Source of the DNA: an uncultured Tissierellia bacterium
Lineage (GTDB): Bacteria; Bacillota; Clostridia; Tissierellales; Peptoniphilaceae
Reading direction: 5' to 3'
DNA: 6,856 nt
NCBI GenBank assembly: GCA_947278105.1
Contig: CAMYOR010000052.1
Span: forward strand, 1-6,856
This document shows positions 6,777 to 6,856 of the stretch, in pieces. The notes beneath the pieces are model-generated. The model did not search any database, was not told where the DNA came from, and worked only from the letters and a program-made list of their open reading frames with translations. Each line of letters starts with the position of its first letter. Positions within the stretch are counted from its first letter, which is position 1. The position numbers and the translations under genes were made by a program.

Positions 6777-6856
6777 GAATTAAAGCTTTGCCGGAGGCAA
6801 TGCGGCTCGAACGGCACGCCGAAGGCGGGCTTCCCTGCCGCTGCACTGGGCGGAGT
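6777..6856. other. Right-edge tail with hairpin motifs, no convincing gene
   Basis: The last 80 bases hold a small perfect hairpin (TTGCC 6788-6792, loop GGA, GGCAA 6796-6800). They also hold a near copy of the preceding terminator's core: 6817-6836 matches 6755-6774 with two differences. A minus-strand frame is open from the right edge to a TAA at 6782-6780, four bases before the leftward terminator, and could be the last 24 codons of a convergent gene. It is too short to identify. Taken with the terminator, the inverted-repeat element and the direct repeat, this accounts for the whole 342-base stretch after purL; I see no gene on the + strand there. Confidence 0.4.

Noticed and set aside
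6806..6812. GTTCGAG on the minus strand, resembling a tRNA T-loop
   Set aside because: The flanking five-base arms do not pair, and no acceptor, D or anticodon arms can be placed around it.
6800..6856. ATG-started + strand frame running off the right edge
   Set aside because: Only 19 codons, no ribosome binding site, and it runs through the hairpin repeat cluster.

Overview
The window shows the 3' end of a de novo purine biosynthesis operon on the + strand. It holds the last 27 codons of an unidentified upstream gene, then AICAR formyltransferase, then purD (GAR synthetase), then a very long single-chain purL (FGAM synthase). The run ends in a strong intrinsic terminator two bases after the purL stop. 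Each of the three complete genes has an AAAGGAG/AAGGAGG ribosome binding site 5-6 bases before its ATG. Gaps are short (34, 30 and 2 bases) and no internal promoter or terminator is visible, so the genes very probably share one mRNA.

The host is most likely an anaerobic member of the Bacillota (Clostridia in the broad sense) with fairly GC-rich DNA and a preference for C or G at third codon positions. Two things suggest this. The AICAR formyltransferase stands alone, without the IMP cyclohydrolase domain of ordinary PurH. PurL is the long one-polypeptide form with a PurS-like N-terminus and a C-terminal glutaminase ending in a GHAER motif, as I recall from Clostridia. I cannot name a genus.

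Layout: 1-119, tail of the upstream gene and leader; 120-1304, AICAR formyltransferase; 1335-2600, purD; 2603-6514, purL; 6516-6548, terminator; 6549-6856, non-coding DNA rich in repeats and hairpins. The three enzymes catalyse step 2 (PurD: PRA to GAR), step 4 (PurL: FGAR to FGAM) and step 9 (AICAR to FAICAR) of IMP synthesis.

No new defence or mobile system is visible. The unusual points are an Ala/Gly-rich repeat-built linker in PurL just before its glutaminase domain, the split PurH, and the downstream region. That region has a perfect 16-bp inverted repeat (MITE-like or a second terminator), a direct repeat flanking it, several GCCGGAGGC-type hairpins, and a terminator that may serve a convergent gene off the right edge.
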